In this document: piece after piece, positions 34,208 through 43,639 of the stretch
How the letters are laid out: each line of letters starts with the position of its first letter
Position numbering within the stretch: the stretch's first letter is position 1
Assembly (NCBI RefSeq): GCF_001971585.1
Contig: NZ_CP019323.1
Span: 920,053-984,052 of the forward strand
Length of the DNA stretch: 64,000 nt
Origin: Companilactobacillus allii
GTDB lineage: Bacteria; Bacillota; Bacilli; Lactobacillales; Lactobacillaceae
Direction: 5' to 3'
Made by a program: the position numbers and the translations under genes
Notes under the pieces: generated by a model
Told to the model about the DNA's origin: nothing
The model's database searches: none
The model's input: the letters and a program-made list of their open reading frames with translations, nothing else

Positions 34208-34427
34208 ATTATTATTTGGGCAACCCACATATCAGGGGGGAAGGATGGGTTGCCATTTGATTATGAGAATTAATATCTACTTTTTATATGAAGATTATTA
34301 TATGGGGAGGATATAAGTTAAGAAAGGTTTTCGCTTTCCTTTAGCTTATGGTTATATAATAACTAGTAAATGTGAAGAAATTATGATTCAAATGTTATAG
34401 AAAAGAGAAGCTTTCTTTACTAAAATA
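34208..34427. other. Intergenic hairpin without U-tract
   Basis: GGCAACCCA (34219-34227) and TGGGTTGCC (34246-34254) form a perfect 9-bp stem with an 18-base G-rich loop, not followed by T. A looser stem TAAGTTAAGAAAGG/CCTTTAGCTTA lies at about 34315-34348. No gene is visible here; the hairpins could be the 3' part of the convergent phosphatase transcript or a small RNA. Confidence 0.35.
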
Positions 34428-35228
34428 TTACATCAAGTAAATCTTTTTGAGATCTGAAATGTCGTGATCGCTTACTTTTAGTTCTTCTCTGATATAATTG
34501 TCTATACTTCCGGAAGTTTCTTCGATTGCCTTTTGAGCAGTTTCAAGGTAATTGATATTAACTGTCATTAGCGCCTTGATAGTATCTACTAGTGTAGGTT
34601 CATGTTCAACAACTTGACTTAAAAGATGATCAATAAATGACTTGCTGGCTTTGTTTGTTAACAAGTAGTCATCTTTGATAGTTGTCATTGGAACGTTTAG
34701 TGCTGACATTAAGAAGAATGCACCCATCCCTGTACGATCCTTACCAGCACTACAATGGAATAATAAGACTTCATCATTGTTGGAATTAGCCAATAATTCA
34801 CTAAAGAAGTTTTGGTAAGCTAACTTAGCTTGAGGCCCATTGACCATGTCTAGATATGCTTCTAGCATGTGATTGTATCCGTCGATTGGAACATAGTCTA
34901 GATCTGGGATAGATGTTCCTTGAATCTTTGAAGCCTCGGTTTCGTCTTCTTTGAATACTGGAAGAGAAACGTATTTTGTTCCTTTGGGCATTTTATCAGG
35001 CTTCTTAGCAGCTTCATCAATTGAACGAAAGTCAATATCAGTCTTCAAACCATAATTACCTAAGAAATTTACATCTTTATCTGAGAGATCGCCAAGACCG
35101 GCTGAACGAAGTGCCTTATGATACTTGATGGTTTTACCATCGAGTGTCTTGTACCCGCCCAGTTCACGGAAATTACGACCGTTTTCAAGATTCAAAATAC
35201 GATGTGTCTTTTTTGTAGCGTTATCCAT
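34428..35228 (-). CDS. Tyrosine/lipid phosphatase family protein
   Basis: A dual-specificity-like phosphatase of 266 residues, similar in plan to Listeria LipA. The family opening GRNFRELGGYKTLDGK is at about residues 17-32, and the P-loop HCSAGKDRTGMG (Cys nucleophile, Arg) near 158. No signal peptide is seen, so it is likely cytosolic; substrates may be phosphotyrosine or phosphoinositides. Single gene, divergent from the glycerate kinase homologue. Confidence 0.9.
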   Translation of the reverse strand: MDNATKKTHRILNLENGRNFRELGGYKTLDGKTIKYHKALRSAGLGDLSDKDVNFLGNYGLKTDIDFRSIDEAAKKPDKMPKGTKYVSLPVFKEDETEASKIQGTSIPDLDYVPIDGYNHMLEAYLDMVNGPQAKLAYQNFFSELLANSNNDEVLLFHCSAGKDRTGMGAFFLMSALNVPMTTIKDDYLLTNKASKSFIDHLLSQVVEHEPTLVDTIKALMTVNINYLETAQKAIEETSGSIDNYIREELKVSDHDISDLKKIYLM

Positions 35229-35290
35229 ATTTATACCCTCTATTCTCGATAAGTGTTCTATATCTATTATAACAAAAAGGAAGAATCTTC

Positions 35291-36415
35291 ATGATATTTA
35301 TCATCGCTCCTGGAAAATATCCTGATAATGTTAGTTCAAGAAAAATTGGTCAGGCTATATACAGTGGAATATCACGTGCCATTCCTAATGCTGATATTGT
35401 TACAATGCCAGTTACTGATAGTCGTGACGGAATGCCAGCTTTAGTTAAGCATACTATTGGTGGAGAATGGTTTGAATTACCCTTTTTTGATGCCTTTTGG
35501 CAAAATAAGCTAGGGCGTTATTTGATAACTAAGATAGATGGTCAAGATACAGTCATAATGGACTCTGAACAAATAGTAGGTTTGGAATTGGCGATTGGTA
35601 AAACACGAGATCAATTATTTCATGCCACTAGTCATGGATTGGGCGAATTTATCTTGGATGCGATCTCTAGTGGTCACAAGAACATTGTCATCTGTTTGGG
35701 AAGGACTGCGGTGGCTGATGGTGGGTTAGGAGCCTTGCAGGTGCTTGGAGCGAAGATTTATGATGAAGATGGCACAATTATACCTGAAGGTGAAAACCCG
35801 CTTATCAACGCATATAGTGTTGATTTAGATGGTGTCAAAAAGTTGCTACCATCAAGAACACGGATAACTATTCTGTTAAATTACTCAAATAATTACGAGA
35901 TTCGCTATAAAATTAATTATCTAAATGAAGCTCAAGAAAATTTTTTGGAAGATAATTTGGTTTATGTTACGGAAAAGGCTAATGAGAAGTATAATTTAGA
36001 CGTACATCCAATGCCCAATTCTGAAGCAATCAAGACTTTAGCTGGGGCGTTTGCAATGATTGATGCACATATTTTCAGATCTTCGTTTGAGTGGATAGCC
36101 AATGTTACTGGGATGGATTCAACGATCCGTTCTGCCGATGTCTTAGTAACAGCAACAGATGATATCTCAGCTGAATCAATGCATGACGAAATGCTGTATC
36201 ATCTAAGCAAGATAGCTGGTAATAGTAAAATACCTACTTTTGTATTATGCAATAATTTTATTGATGATTTTGAAGACTACGAACAATTATTCACGGGTAT
36301 ATTTTCCACTCAAATGTCCAAGTATTATTTGAAAGAATATGATGAACAGACGCTTTTTGATAACTATGAGGCTGTAGCCAACCAACTAGCGCGAACTATG
36401 ATGTCCTTTCACTGA
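35291..36415 (+). CDS. Glycerate kinase family protein, possibly catalytically altered
   Basis: A protein of 374 residues of the glycerate kinase type 1 family, which normally phosphorylates glycerate. Fold and length agree (IIAPGKYPDNVSSRKIGQAI at the start, VADGGLGALQVLGAKIYDEDG near 142). However, motifs are degraded: the usual GGSATNDGGAG reads LGRTAVADGGLG, and the C-terminal GEGRxDxQS region reads TATDDISAES. Such changes suggest altered substrate or lost activity. The start follows AAGGAAG. It is divergent from the phosphatase and followed by a Usp gene. Confidence 0.75.
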   Translation: MIFIIAPGKYPDNVSSRKIGQAIYSGISRAIPNADIVTMPVTDSRDGMPALVKHTIGGEWFELPFFDAFWQNKLGRYLITKIDGQDTVIMDSEQIVGLELAIGKTRDQLFHATSHGLGEFILDAISSGHKNIVICLGRTAVADGGLGALQVLGAKIYDEDGTIIPEGENPLINAYSVDLDGVKKLLPSRTRITILLNYSNNYEIRYKINYLNEAQENFLEDNLVYVTEKANEKYNLDVHPMPNSEAIKTLAGAFAMIDAHIFRSSFEWIANVTGMDSTIRSADVLVTATDDISAESMHDEMLYHLSKIAGNSKIPTFVLCNNFIDDFEDYEQLFTGIFSTQMSKYYLKEYDEQTLFDNYEAVANQLARTMMSFH

Positions 36416-36545
36416 TATAAAGAGTATAAAAGATTGAATAAAATATATTAATGCATTAATCTTACATTAAGGAGTTTTAAATAAATCGCATTAGAAAAGG
36501 TAACTTAGAGTGTTAATCTAAGTTCACTTATAGGAGGATCAAATT

Positions 36546-37016
36546 ATGGAACAAGACTATAAAAGAATCTTAGTACCTGTAGATGGATCAAAAGAGGCAG
36601 AAATGGCATTTAGAAAAGCCGTGACTGTAGCTCAAATGAATGGTGGACACCTTGACGTATTGACAGTTCTTGATACTAAGCAATTTATTGGTTTGCATGG
36701 TGGAATGTTAAATGGCGATGTAATCTATCAACTTTCTGAAGATGCTCAAAAGTACCTTAATGAATTAAAAGAAGAAGCTGTTAAAGATGGATATCCAGAA
36801 CAAGAAATCGATATTCACGTTCGTTTCGGTGAACCAAAGACAGTTATCTCACAAGAATTCGTTGAAGAATACAAAAATGATTTGATCATGATCGGATCAA
36901 CTGGTATGAACGCTGTAACACGTCTATTAGTTGGATCTGTTTCAGAATACGTTACTCGTAATGCTAGAACTGATGTTATCATCGTTCGTACAGATACAGA
37001 TAATAGTAAAATCTAA
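36546..37016 (+). CDS. Universal stress protein, UspA family
   Basis: A 156-residue UspA-domain protein. The N-terminal strand and loop KRILVPVDGSKEAEMAFRKAV and the ATP-binding segment MIGSTGMNAVTRLLVGSVSEYV (G-2x-G-9x-G-S) are intact, so it belongs to the nucleotide-binding group. AGGAGG lies before the ATG. It has its own leader of about 120 bp and a terminator after the stop. Confidence 0.9.
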   Translation: MEQDYKRILVPVDGSKEAEMAFRKAVTVAQMNGGHLDVLTVLDTKQFIGLHGGMLNGDVIYQLSEDAQKYLNELKEEAVKDGYPEQEIDIHVRFGEPKTVISQEFVEEYKNDLIMIGSTGMNAVTRLLVGSVSEYVTRNARTDVIIVRTDTDNSKI

Positions 37017-37028
37017 ATGAAAATGGCA

Positions 37029-37061
37029 AAAAGGCTGAGACAAATGTCTCGGCCTTTTTTC
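37029..37061 (+). terminator. Intrinsic terminator of the usp gene
   Basis: AAAAAGGCTGAGACAAATG pairs with GTCTCGGCCTTTTTT; GC-rich stem followed by T6, 17 bp before the tag start. Confidence 0.85.
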
Positions 37062-37078
37062 TTATCAAGAGGTTGAAA

Positions 37079-37624
37079 ATGAGATGTCCTTGGGCAGATA
37101 GTTCTAAAGAAATGCAGGAGTATCATGATACTGAATGGTGTAAGGTAAGTCATGACGAAAGATACTTCTTTGAAATGTTGACACTGGAGTTGTCGCAAGC
37201 TGGATTGTCATGGGAAACGATTATCAAGAGGCGAAGTGGCTATCGGACTTTATTTGACGGATTTGATATTGATGCAGTCGCAAAATTCGATGATGCCAAA
37301 AAAGAAGAATTATTAAAAGATCCACGGATCATCAGAAATAAGCTGAAAGTTAACGCGACGATCAATAATGCTAGACAGATTCAAGTGATGCATGAGAATA
37401 ATCAGAGATTTTCTGATTATATTTGGAGCTTTGTTGATAATAAACAAATAGTGAATCATTATGAAGATATGTCAGAAATGCCAGCTCAGACAAAGTTATC
37501 TCAAGATATTAGTAAAAATTTGAAAAAAAGAGGCTTTAGATTCGTTGGACCGACGATAATCTATTCATTTTTACAATCAGTTGGAGTAATTAATGATCAT
37601 TTAGATAGCTGTGATTTCAAATAG
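37079..37624 (+). CDS. tag: DNA-3-methyladenine glycosylase I
   Basis: A base-excision repair enzyme of 181 residues that removes 3-methyladenine from DNA. It begins MRCPWADSS, has the catalytic and zinc-binding pattern (Cys near the start, YHDTEW, and C-terminal NDHLDSCDF), and LSQAGLSWETIIKRR plus KKRGFRFVGPTIIYSFLQ as in E. coli Tag. The ATG at 37079 follows AGAGGTTGAAA. It may be read from its own promoter past the usp terminator, but only 17 bp separate them. Confidence 0.93.
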   Translation: MRCPWADSSKEMQEYHDTEWCKVSHDERYFFEMLTLELSQAGLSWETIIKRRSGYRTLFDGFDIDAVAKFDDAKKEELLKDPRIIRNKLKVNATINNARQIQVMHENNQRFSDYIWSFVDNKQIVNHYEDMSEMPAQTKLSQDISKNLKKRGFRFVGPTIIYSFLQSVGVINDHLDSCDFK

Positions 37625-37663
37625 AAGTTTTTTTCAGTATAATAGAACCAATGGAGGATAATT

Positions 37664-38152
37664 ATGAATTCTGAAACTATTAGTAAATTAGCCGAGTGGC
37701 TAGATAAGAACGATGTGGATATTGAAAAGAAAACTGAAAAATTGGATGCCTCAAAAGTTTATGACATTATCGATTCTTTGGAAGTATTGAGAAAGCCTAT
37801 CAAAGACTATTTTGATATGACAGAAGACGATTATTATCAAAATGAGTCTGATCACAGACTTACTCTACAAAACCCAACTCGTAAATTGAGCGAGTTACAT
37901 GATCGAATCCAAGTTAACCACGTTGATGGATCTCTCTCTGATCACGAGATCAACTTCACATATAACCATGAAGATCCTTATGTTAAAGGCGAGTATAATA
38001 TTAAAACTGATTTGAACTTGGTTAACTATTCATTTGTAGTTATCGGAGCTGTTTACAACAATACAATTGTCGCTGATATTAGAAACTCTATTTCAAAAGA
38101 TGCGATCCTTTCTATTGGATTGGCAGCTAGAGCAATTGAGGAATGGCAATAG
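37664..38152 (+). CDS. Hypothetical protein of a small ABC exporter operon
   Basis: A soluble 162-residue protein that I do not recognise. The N-terminal half is helical and charged; the C-terminal half has alternating hydrophobic residues typical of beta strands (FVVIGAVYNNTIVADI). No signal peptide. GGAGG precedes the ATG. Its stop overlaps the start of an ABC ATPase by one base, so it belongs to that operon. A role as accessory or regulatory protein of the transporter is an inference. Confidence 0.65.
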   Translation: MNSETISKLAEWLDKNDVDIEKKTEKLDASKVYDIIDSLEVLRKPIKDYFDMTEDDYYQNESDHRLTLQNPTRKLSELHDRIQVNHVDGSLSDHEINFTYNHEDPYVKGEYNIKTDLNLVNYSFVVIGAVYNNTIVADIRNSISKDAILSIGLAARAIEEWQ

Positions 38153-38976
38153 TGGAATTAATAACTGTTAAAGATTTATCTTTACAAAATGAAGGTTACT
38201 TTGCGTTTAAGCATGTGACCTTTTCTTTAACCCAAAATGAAATTTTGAGTATTGTTGGTGACAGTGGTAGTGGAAAATCACAATTGTTAGAAACGTTAGC
38301 GAAGATGAAGACGGCAGATAGTGGCAAGATTGAATACACTCCTGGAGTTAGAATCGGATATTTACCACAATTTGATCCACAGATTATTACTAAGTCTGTG
38401 CGTAATTACTTAGAAGAGATTCGCAGATTCACTGGTAAATTGGCCGTTAGCCAAAAGCAACTCAAAGAACTTATTGCCTATATGGGGATGAGTCCTTATT
38501 TGGATAGACAAATCAGACAATTATCCTATGGACTGAAACAAAGATTAGATTTTTTAGCTGCAGTAGCAGGCCACCCCAATGTCTTGTTGCTGGATGAACC
38601 TTTTTCATTTCAAAATAGTAAGTACACTAGCAATATGTTAGATATTATTGGAGATCTGAAGCAAAATGGCTCAGGTATCATTATTGCCAGTACCTACCAA
38701 GATAGTAGTATTACCAATTACTTTGATAAGTTTTATATCATGAAAAATAAGTCCTTAGAAGAAGTTAAGAATAAGGCTGAAGAGATCAAGTGTATGCTTA
38801 TCTTCACAGTGAAGTCTGATTCGATGGCCTTAACGACTGATATTAGTAAGTATCTGGCAAGTAATATCAGCAGTCTAGTTGAGTTAAGGATTCCTTTGGG
38901 GATGAAAGATTCCGTTATTAAAGAAATGATCGATCTGAACTATCAATTTGAGGGGGCAAGGATCCTTGAAGGTTAA
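38152..38976 (+). CDS. ABC transporter ATP-binding protein
   Basis: An ABC ATPase of 274 residues. The Walker A GDSGSGKSQ is near residue 36, the signature appears as QLSYGLKQRL near 123, and Walker B VLLLDEPFSF follows near 145. The LSGGQ signature is replaced by LSYGLKQ, which is seen in ABC-2-type exporters. I place the start at the GTG at 38152, ten bases after GAGG; an ATG nine bases upstream would sit on that site. It overlaps the preceding gene by one base and the permease by 11 bp, so all three are coupled. Substrate unknown. Confidence 0.85.
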   Translation: MELITVKDLSLQNEGYFAFKHVTFSLTQNEILSIVGDSGSGKSQLLETLAKMKTADSGKIEYTPGVRIGYLPQFDPQIITKSVRNYLEEIRRFTGKLAVSQKQLKELIAYMGMSPYLDRQIRQLSYGLKQRLDFLAAVAGHPNVLLLDEPFSFQNSKYTSNMLDIIGDLKQNGSGIIIASTYQDSSITNYFDKFYIMKNKSLEEVKNKAEEIKCMLIFTVKSDSMALTTDISKYLASNISSLVELRIPLGMKDSVIKEMIDLNYQFEGARILEG

Positions 38977-39631
38977 AGTGTTGTTAATTAATTTTATTAA
39001 TTTAATATTACGTAATTTCTTATATCCAACCTTATTGATGATCTTTTTGTCATTTGAATTGGCAATAAATTCGTTACTAGAATTGAATATGAATCAAAAG
39101 TTTGGACTCTTAGTAATCGGTGTTTTCTTCGTATCACTATTAACAAGCATGAATTTCTTAAAAAACGACGCCGCAGTCAATCGTTATCTGTTTCAAAAGA
39201 TCAATAATTACTGGCTATATTTCTTGATGCAGGTTTTAACTTTAACCATAGTAGCCATTTTTAGTGCCATTGTAATGTCGATATTTAGCTTCACGTTCAG
39301 CATAAACTCAATAGTTGCCATATTGCCATTAGCCACAACTGGCCTTGTGGGTGTAGGTATAGCCTTCATTTGTAAACCACAGTGGAATAATCACCCATAC
39401 ATCGCCCAGATAGGTATAGTAGTATTTGTATATATTGCGCTGGCAGGAACTGGGGATAATATCTTGAATTATATCCAATGGTTCATTCCACCAGTGTCAA
39501 AAGTGATTACGATTTTTCAGGAGCAGTCCTCAATTAGAGCATTGATTCCAGTTTCGATACAACAATTGGTTTATTCATGTGTCTTGATTATTCTAAGTGG
39601 CACTTTTTATGAAAAGAAGATGTCTAATTAG
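38966..39631 (+). CDS. ABC-2-type permease subunit
   Basis: A membrane protein of 221 residues with six predicted hydrophobic segments, encoded directly after its ATPase. The start is the TTG at 38966, placed after AAGGA and overlapping the ATPase gene by 11 bp; no ATG exists in that region. Sequence alone gives no family name, but size, topology and context support a small ABC-2-type exporter permease. Confidence 0.75.
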   Translation: MKVKVLLINFINLILRNFLYPTLLMIFLSFELAINSLLELNMNQKFGLLVIGVFFVSLLTSMNFLKNDAAVNRYLFQKINNYWLYFLMQVLTLTIVAIFSAIVMSIFSFTFSINSIVAILPLATTGLVGVGIAFICKPQWNNHPYIAQIGIVVFVYIALAGTGDNILNYIQWFIPPVSKVITIFQEQSSIRALIPVSIQQLVYSCVLIILSGTFYEKKMSN

Positions 39632-39669
39632 TCACTGTCTAGATTGAACAGTTAGGGAGGACTTTTTTT

Positions 39670-40191
39670 ATGAGTAGTATTTATTTACGTCAGGCTAAAG
39701 CTGATGATTTAAAAAGAGTTATTGAGATTATTAACGGTGAAAAGAGTGCCTTATTGGTACGTGGGGTGAATCAGTGGCAACAAGGTTATCCTGATGAAGA
39801 GATATTGAAACAAGATATCGAAGAGGGTATTAATTATGTCTTGATCCTTGACGGCGAAATTGTCGGGACAGCAGCACTACAACAAGGCTATGATAAGAGT
39901 TATCAGAGTATTTCAGGTTCATGGAGTGATGAGTCAGAAGTTACTTATTCTATTATTCATAGAATTGCTGTGGAATCAGGTCATCAAGGTGAGAAATTGA
40001 CCACGGCACTGATTCAACAATTGTTAACAATATCTTATTATTTGGGATATCACGATATCAGAATAGATACTCATCCCGACAACCGGGTAATGCAGCACGT
40101 TATTACCGATAATAGATTCATTGAACGTGGAAATATTACTTTGGATATCGATCAAGGTATACGAAAAGCCTACCAAATCATTTTGAAATAG
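39670..40191 (+). CDS. GNAT-family N-acetyltransferase
   Basis: An acetyltransferase of 173 residues. It starts IYLRQAKADDLKRVIEIIN, typical for GNAT strand 1; the acetyl-CoA loop is degenerate (IAVESGHQGEKLTTALIQQLL at about 98-118), and RIDTHPDNRVMQHVITDNRFIERG forms the C-terminal part. The acceptor is unknown. GGGAGG precedes the ATG. It is followed by a terminator and stands as a single gene 38 bp after the ABC operon. Confidence 0.88.
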   Translation: MSSIYLRQAKADDLKRVIEIINGEKSALLVRGVNQWQQGYPDEEILKQDIEEGINYVLILDGEIVGTAALQQGYDKSYQSISGSWSDESEVTYSIIHRIAVESGHQGEKLTTALIQQLLTISYYLGYHDIRIDTHPDNRVMQHVITDNRFIERGNITLDIDQGIRKAYQIILK

Positions 40192-40302
40192 AATGTTGAA
40201 AAGTTGAAAATATCTGTGAAAATTGTTGCACAAGTTAGTATTACTGTGTGAAAATAGAGGTTCAGGATAAGTTGTATCCCAAGAATTCATCCTGAACGAT
40301 TC

Positions 40303-40335
40303 AAAAAAACCATCTGAATCGGATGGCTTTTTTAC
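40303..40335 (+). terminator. Intrinsic terminator
   Basis: AAAAAAACCATC-tgaatc-GGATGGCTTTTTT; a compact stem flanked by A and T runs, ending the acetyltransferase transcript. Confidence 0.88.
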
Positions 40336-40386
40336 TATTTTTTTATTAAAAAAATGATAGTATTGAGATATTGGGAGAACAGAAAA

Positions 40387-41556
40387 TTGAATATTAAAAA
40401 TTTTGTTAAAAAAGTTTTAAGACCAAAGCCTTCCGCACTCATTTCAGCGCAAACTGATAGTCTTATGCGAAGGTTGAAACCGAGACGGTTCGTTACTGAT
40501 TATATTACTGATGTTTATAATAATAATGTTAGACCGAATGTGTCAGATAACACGGTGACTCTTTCTGTTCTGACTGATACTCACGCCAAAGCGGTTGCTA
40601 GTGCATCATACTATGGAATTAATGGGATCCGTCATATAATTGAGGCTAACAGTGCAGTGGATGATTTGGATATTGATCTAAATGTCCACTTAGGAGACTT
40701 GATAGACGGCAGTGATAAGCCAGAGATTAGTCGTGGATTGTTGAGATTTGCCGTTGAGAACTATCAAAATAATGAAAAACCATTTTACATTGCTGAGGGT
40801 AATCATGATGAAAATGACAAGTATGATGAACACAAATTCGTCAGCTCTGCCTCATTCAATCGTGATGATTATGATAATTTAGTTACAAAGTTTGACTTTC
40901 AACAGTCAAAAATTTTGCGATTGAATCCAGTTTCAAAAGTAAGTTGGTTTGATAAGGGTGACGTTAGGATCATATTCTTGAATACTAGCGATATCCCGTA
41001 TATTTTGAATAATGGTTCAAAAAAATATGATGTTAAGAAAGTTAGAGGAATCAGGGAGCAACAAATATCTGATTTAATAACTATTCTTGAGGATACGGTA
41101 GATAAGCATGTTGTCGTTTTTGGCCATGCTAATTTGATAAGCCCAAGTGGCCGTAGTGCGCTTAATTTTAATGGCGATTTGATTCAACAACTATTTGTAA
41201 GTTTCAACAACAAAGATCGCGGGCAGATAAAGAATGAACTTACAGGTGATTTTGGAGTAAATTTACGCTATGATTTTTCATCAACGGGAATTTCTAAAGT
41301 GTCCAATTATATTTGCGGACATATGCATTATGAAAAATATTACAATGTTTCAGGTATTAACCATATAATATTAAACTGTTCGGCTTTGATGGGGAAAAAG
41401 CACGGATTGACTACGGATTATAATAAGAAGTGGGATAGAAAATATAATGAAATTTCTGAATTAGCTGGATATTTTGTCAATATTGATCCCGACAAGTTAC
41501 GGTTGCAAATTTTTGGTTACGGAGCAGCAACACGATATGTAAGTTTTGAGATATAA
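40387..41556 (+). CDS. Calcineurin-like metallophosphoesterase
   Basis: A metal-dependent phosphoesterase of 389 residues. All five blocks of the fold are present: LTDTHAK, GDLIDG, GNHDEND, VFGHANL and CGHMHYEKYY, which bind two metal ions. The start is a TTG at 40387 behind GGGAGA; the longer reading from an ATG at 40354 lacks a ribosome site. There is no signal peptide, so it acts in the cytosol. The substrate is unknown. It precedes asnB by 12 bp and is probably cotranscribed with it. Confidence 0.88.
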   Translation: MNIKNFVKKVLRPKPSALISAQTDSLMRRLKPRRFVTDYITDVYNNNVRPNVSDNTVTLSVLTDTHAKAVASASYYGINGIRHIIEANSAVDDLDIDLNVHLGDLIDGSDKPEISRGLLRFAVENYQNNEKPFYIAEGNHDENDKYDEHKFVSSASFNRDDYDNLVTKFDFQQSKILRLNPVSKVSWFDKGDVRIIFLNTSDIPYILNNGSKKYDVKKVRGIREQQISDLITILEDTVDKHVVVFGHANLISPSGRSALNFNGDLIQQLFVSFNNKDRGQIKNELTGDFGVNLRYDFSSTGISKVSNYICGHMHYEKYYNVSGINHIILNCSALMGKKHGLTTDYNKKWDRKYNEISELAGYFVNIDPDKLRLQIFGYGAATRYVSFEI

Positions 41557-41568
41557 GGGAGAATTATT

Positions 41569-43446
41569 ATGTGTGGAATCGTCGGATTTGTAGACAAGAA
41601 CATTGCTGATAAAGCACCAGTAATTGAATCTATGATGGATACAATCAAACACCGTGGGCCAAACAGTTCAGGTGAATTAATTGACGGATCTGTAGCACTA
41701 GGTTTTCGTCGCTTAAGTATTATCGATATAAAAAGTGGTATGCAACCAATTTATAACGAAGATAGAAGTAAAGCCATTATTTTTAATGGTGAAATTTATA
41801 ATTATCAAGATGTAAGAAAAGATCTATTAAAAGCTGGACATATTTTTGCAACAGACACAGATACAGAAGTTCTATTACACGGATTCGAAGAGTGGGGCAT
41901 TGTTGAACTACTGAAGAGGATTCGTGGGATGTTTGCTTTTGTTATTTATGACTTAGAAACAGGCGATATAACTGGTGCAAGGGATTTCTTTGGTATCAAG
42001 CCATTGTATTATTATAATCGTCAAGGAACTTTCATTTTTGGTTCTGAGATCAAGTCATTTTTGAAGCACCCTAATTTCAAAAAAGAACTGAATAAAGCCG
42101 CATTGAAGCCTTATTTGACGTTCCAATACTCAGCACTTAATGAAACGTTCTTCAAAAATGTCTTCCGTATTCCAGAAGGTCACTACTTTACCTTTAAAAA
42201 GGGTAAGTTAAGTATCAAGAAATATTGGGATATGCAATTCAAAGAAAATAATCTTAGTTTCGAAGATACAGTCAAAAGAATCGATGAATCATTACGTGAT
42301 TCCGTTAAGGAACATGCTATAAGTGATGTTCCAGTTGGCTCACTTCTATCAAGTGGAGTCGACTCAAGTTACGTTACAGCAATTTTGAAACCACAACATA
42401 CATACTCGATTGATTTTGATACAAGTACTTATGAAGAAGGTAGTTCTGCCAAGGTTTTGGCAGATAAGTTAGGATTGGAGAACACTCGTGGAGTTGTAAC
42501 GAAGGATGAAGCTATCAAAGCAATGCCTTTGATTCAATATTACATGGATGAACCTGATTCTAACCCTTCGTGTGTACCGCTGTATTTCCTAACAAAATTG
42601 GCAAGTAAAGATGTCACGGTAATTTTGTCTGGTGAAGGTGCGGATGAATTATTTGCTGGATATGCCAACTATGGATATCATTCACATTCAAAGGCCATTC
42701 GTATATTCGCAGAGGATCTAAAGAAACTTCCTAAGAGTGCACGTTATAGTTTGGCACATGGATTAAAGAAGATGCCAAACTTCCCTGGAAGATTGCATCT
42801 ATATGAATCAACTGCCAAAGCTGAAGAATTCTTCATTGGCCAAGCTAAGATATTTACAGAGCAAGAAGCAGCTGACTTAGTTAAGCCAGACTTTGAAAAG
42901 TCACGTTCAGTCAAAGATATTGTTATGAAAAGCTATAGCAAAGTCACAGAATATAGTGATGAAGTGAAAAAGATGCAATATCTTGATTTACATCAGTTCA
43001 TGTCCAATGATATTTTGCTAAAAGCCGATCGAATGAGTATGGCTAATTCAATGGAATTGCGTGTGCCATTCCTCGATAAAGAAGTAGCCAAAGTTGCAGA
43101 AGGTATCCCAACTAAGTACTTACTTAATAGTAAGGATAGTAAATATGCCTTGCGTGTCGCTGCCGAGAGAGCATTACCAAAAGAGTGGGCAAAACGTGAG
43201 AAACTAGGTTTCCCAGTACCTATTCGAGACTGGATTCGTACAGAAGATGTTTACCATAAGTTTTATAAACTATTTAGTGAAGACTATGTGAATGAATTCT
43301 TCGATCAAGACAAGATTTTGAGCATGTTGGACGGATTTTATAAAGGTCAAAATGATGATCGTCGTAAAATTTGGACAATTTATACATTTTTGATTTGGTA
43401 TAAGGTTTTCTTTATTAATGATGGACAAAAACCAACCGAAAATTAG
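41569..43446 (+). CDS. asnB: Asparagine synthase (glutamine-hydrolysing), AsnB/AsnH type
   Basis: An enzyme of 625 residues with an N-terminal class II amidotransferase domain (Cys2 nucleophile in MCGIVGFVD; RRLSIID; GEIYNYQDV) and a C-terminal synthase domain (pyrophosphate loop SSGVDSSYV near 262; LSGEGADELFAGY near 352). It amidates aspartate using glutamine and ATP. The next gene but one element is an ATP-grasp ligase; in lactobacilli and lactococci with Lys-D-Asp cross-bridges, an AsnH-type enzyme amidates the D-Asp. That role is therefore quite possible here. GGGAG precedes the start; a hairpin element overlaps the stop. Confidence 0.93.
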   Translation: MCGIVGFVDKNIADKAPVIESMMDTIKHRGPNSSGELIDGSVALGFRRLSIIDIKSGMQPIYNEDRSKAIIFNGEIYNYQDVRKDLLKAGHIFATDTDTEVLLHGFEEWGIVELLKRIRGMFAFVIYDLETGDITGARDFFGIKPLYYYNRQGTFIFGSEIKSFLKHPNFKKELNKAALKPYLTFQYSALNETFFKNVFRIPEGHYFTFKKGKLSIKKYWDMQFKENNLSFEDTVKRIDESLRDSVKEHAISDVPVGSLLSSGVDSSYVTAILKPQHTYSIDFDTSTYEEGSSAKVLADKLGLENTRGVVTKDEAIKAMPLIQYYMDEPDSNPSCVPLYFLTKLASKDVTVILSGEGADELFAGYANYGYHSHSKAIRIFAEDLKKLPKSARYSLAHGLKKMPNFPGRLHLYESTAKAEEFFIGQAKIFTEQEAADLVKPDFEKSRSVKDIVMKSYSKVTEYSDEVKKMQYLDLHQFMSNDILLKADRMSMANSMELRVPFLDKEVAKVAEGIPTKYLLNSKDSKYALRVAAERALPKEWAKREKLGFPVPIRDWIRTEDVYHKFYKLFSEDYVNEFFDQDKILSMLDGFYKGQNDDRRKIWTIYTFLIWYKVFFINDGQKPTEN

Positions 43447-43558
43447 GCGTAACAGAACACGCCTAATTTCCGAGCATTAACGCAAATAGTTTCGGCATTC
43501 ACGAAAGTGAATACCGGAACTATTTTTGTTAAGCGGAAGAAATTGTGTTCTGTTACGC
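43447..43558 (+). repeat. 3'-end long hairpin element E12
   Basis: The arms GCGTAACAGAACAC (43447-43460) and GTGTTCTGTTACGC (43545-43558) are perfect complements. The interior is standard with stem AGTTTCGGCATTCACGAAAG. The right flank is GTTTGCGAAGCAAAC. A second copy of the 3' arm with the same word (AAATTGTGTTCTGTTACGC) follows at about 43615-43634. The arm starts at the base after the asnB stop codon. Confidence 0.92.
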
Positions 43559-43639
43559 GTTTGCGAAGCAAACAAGAAGCAAGACTGAACTTGAACTAAA
43601 AATTTCAATAAAAGAAATTGTGTTCTGTTACGCGGTGGG

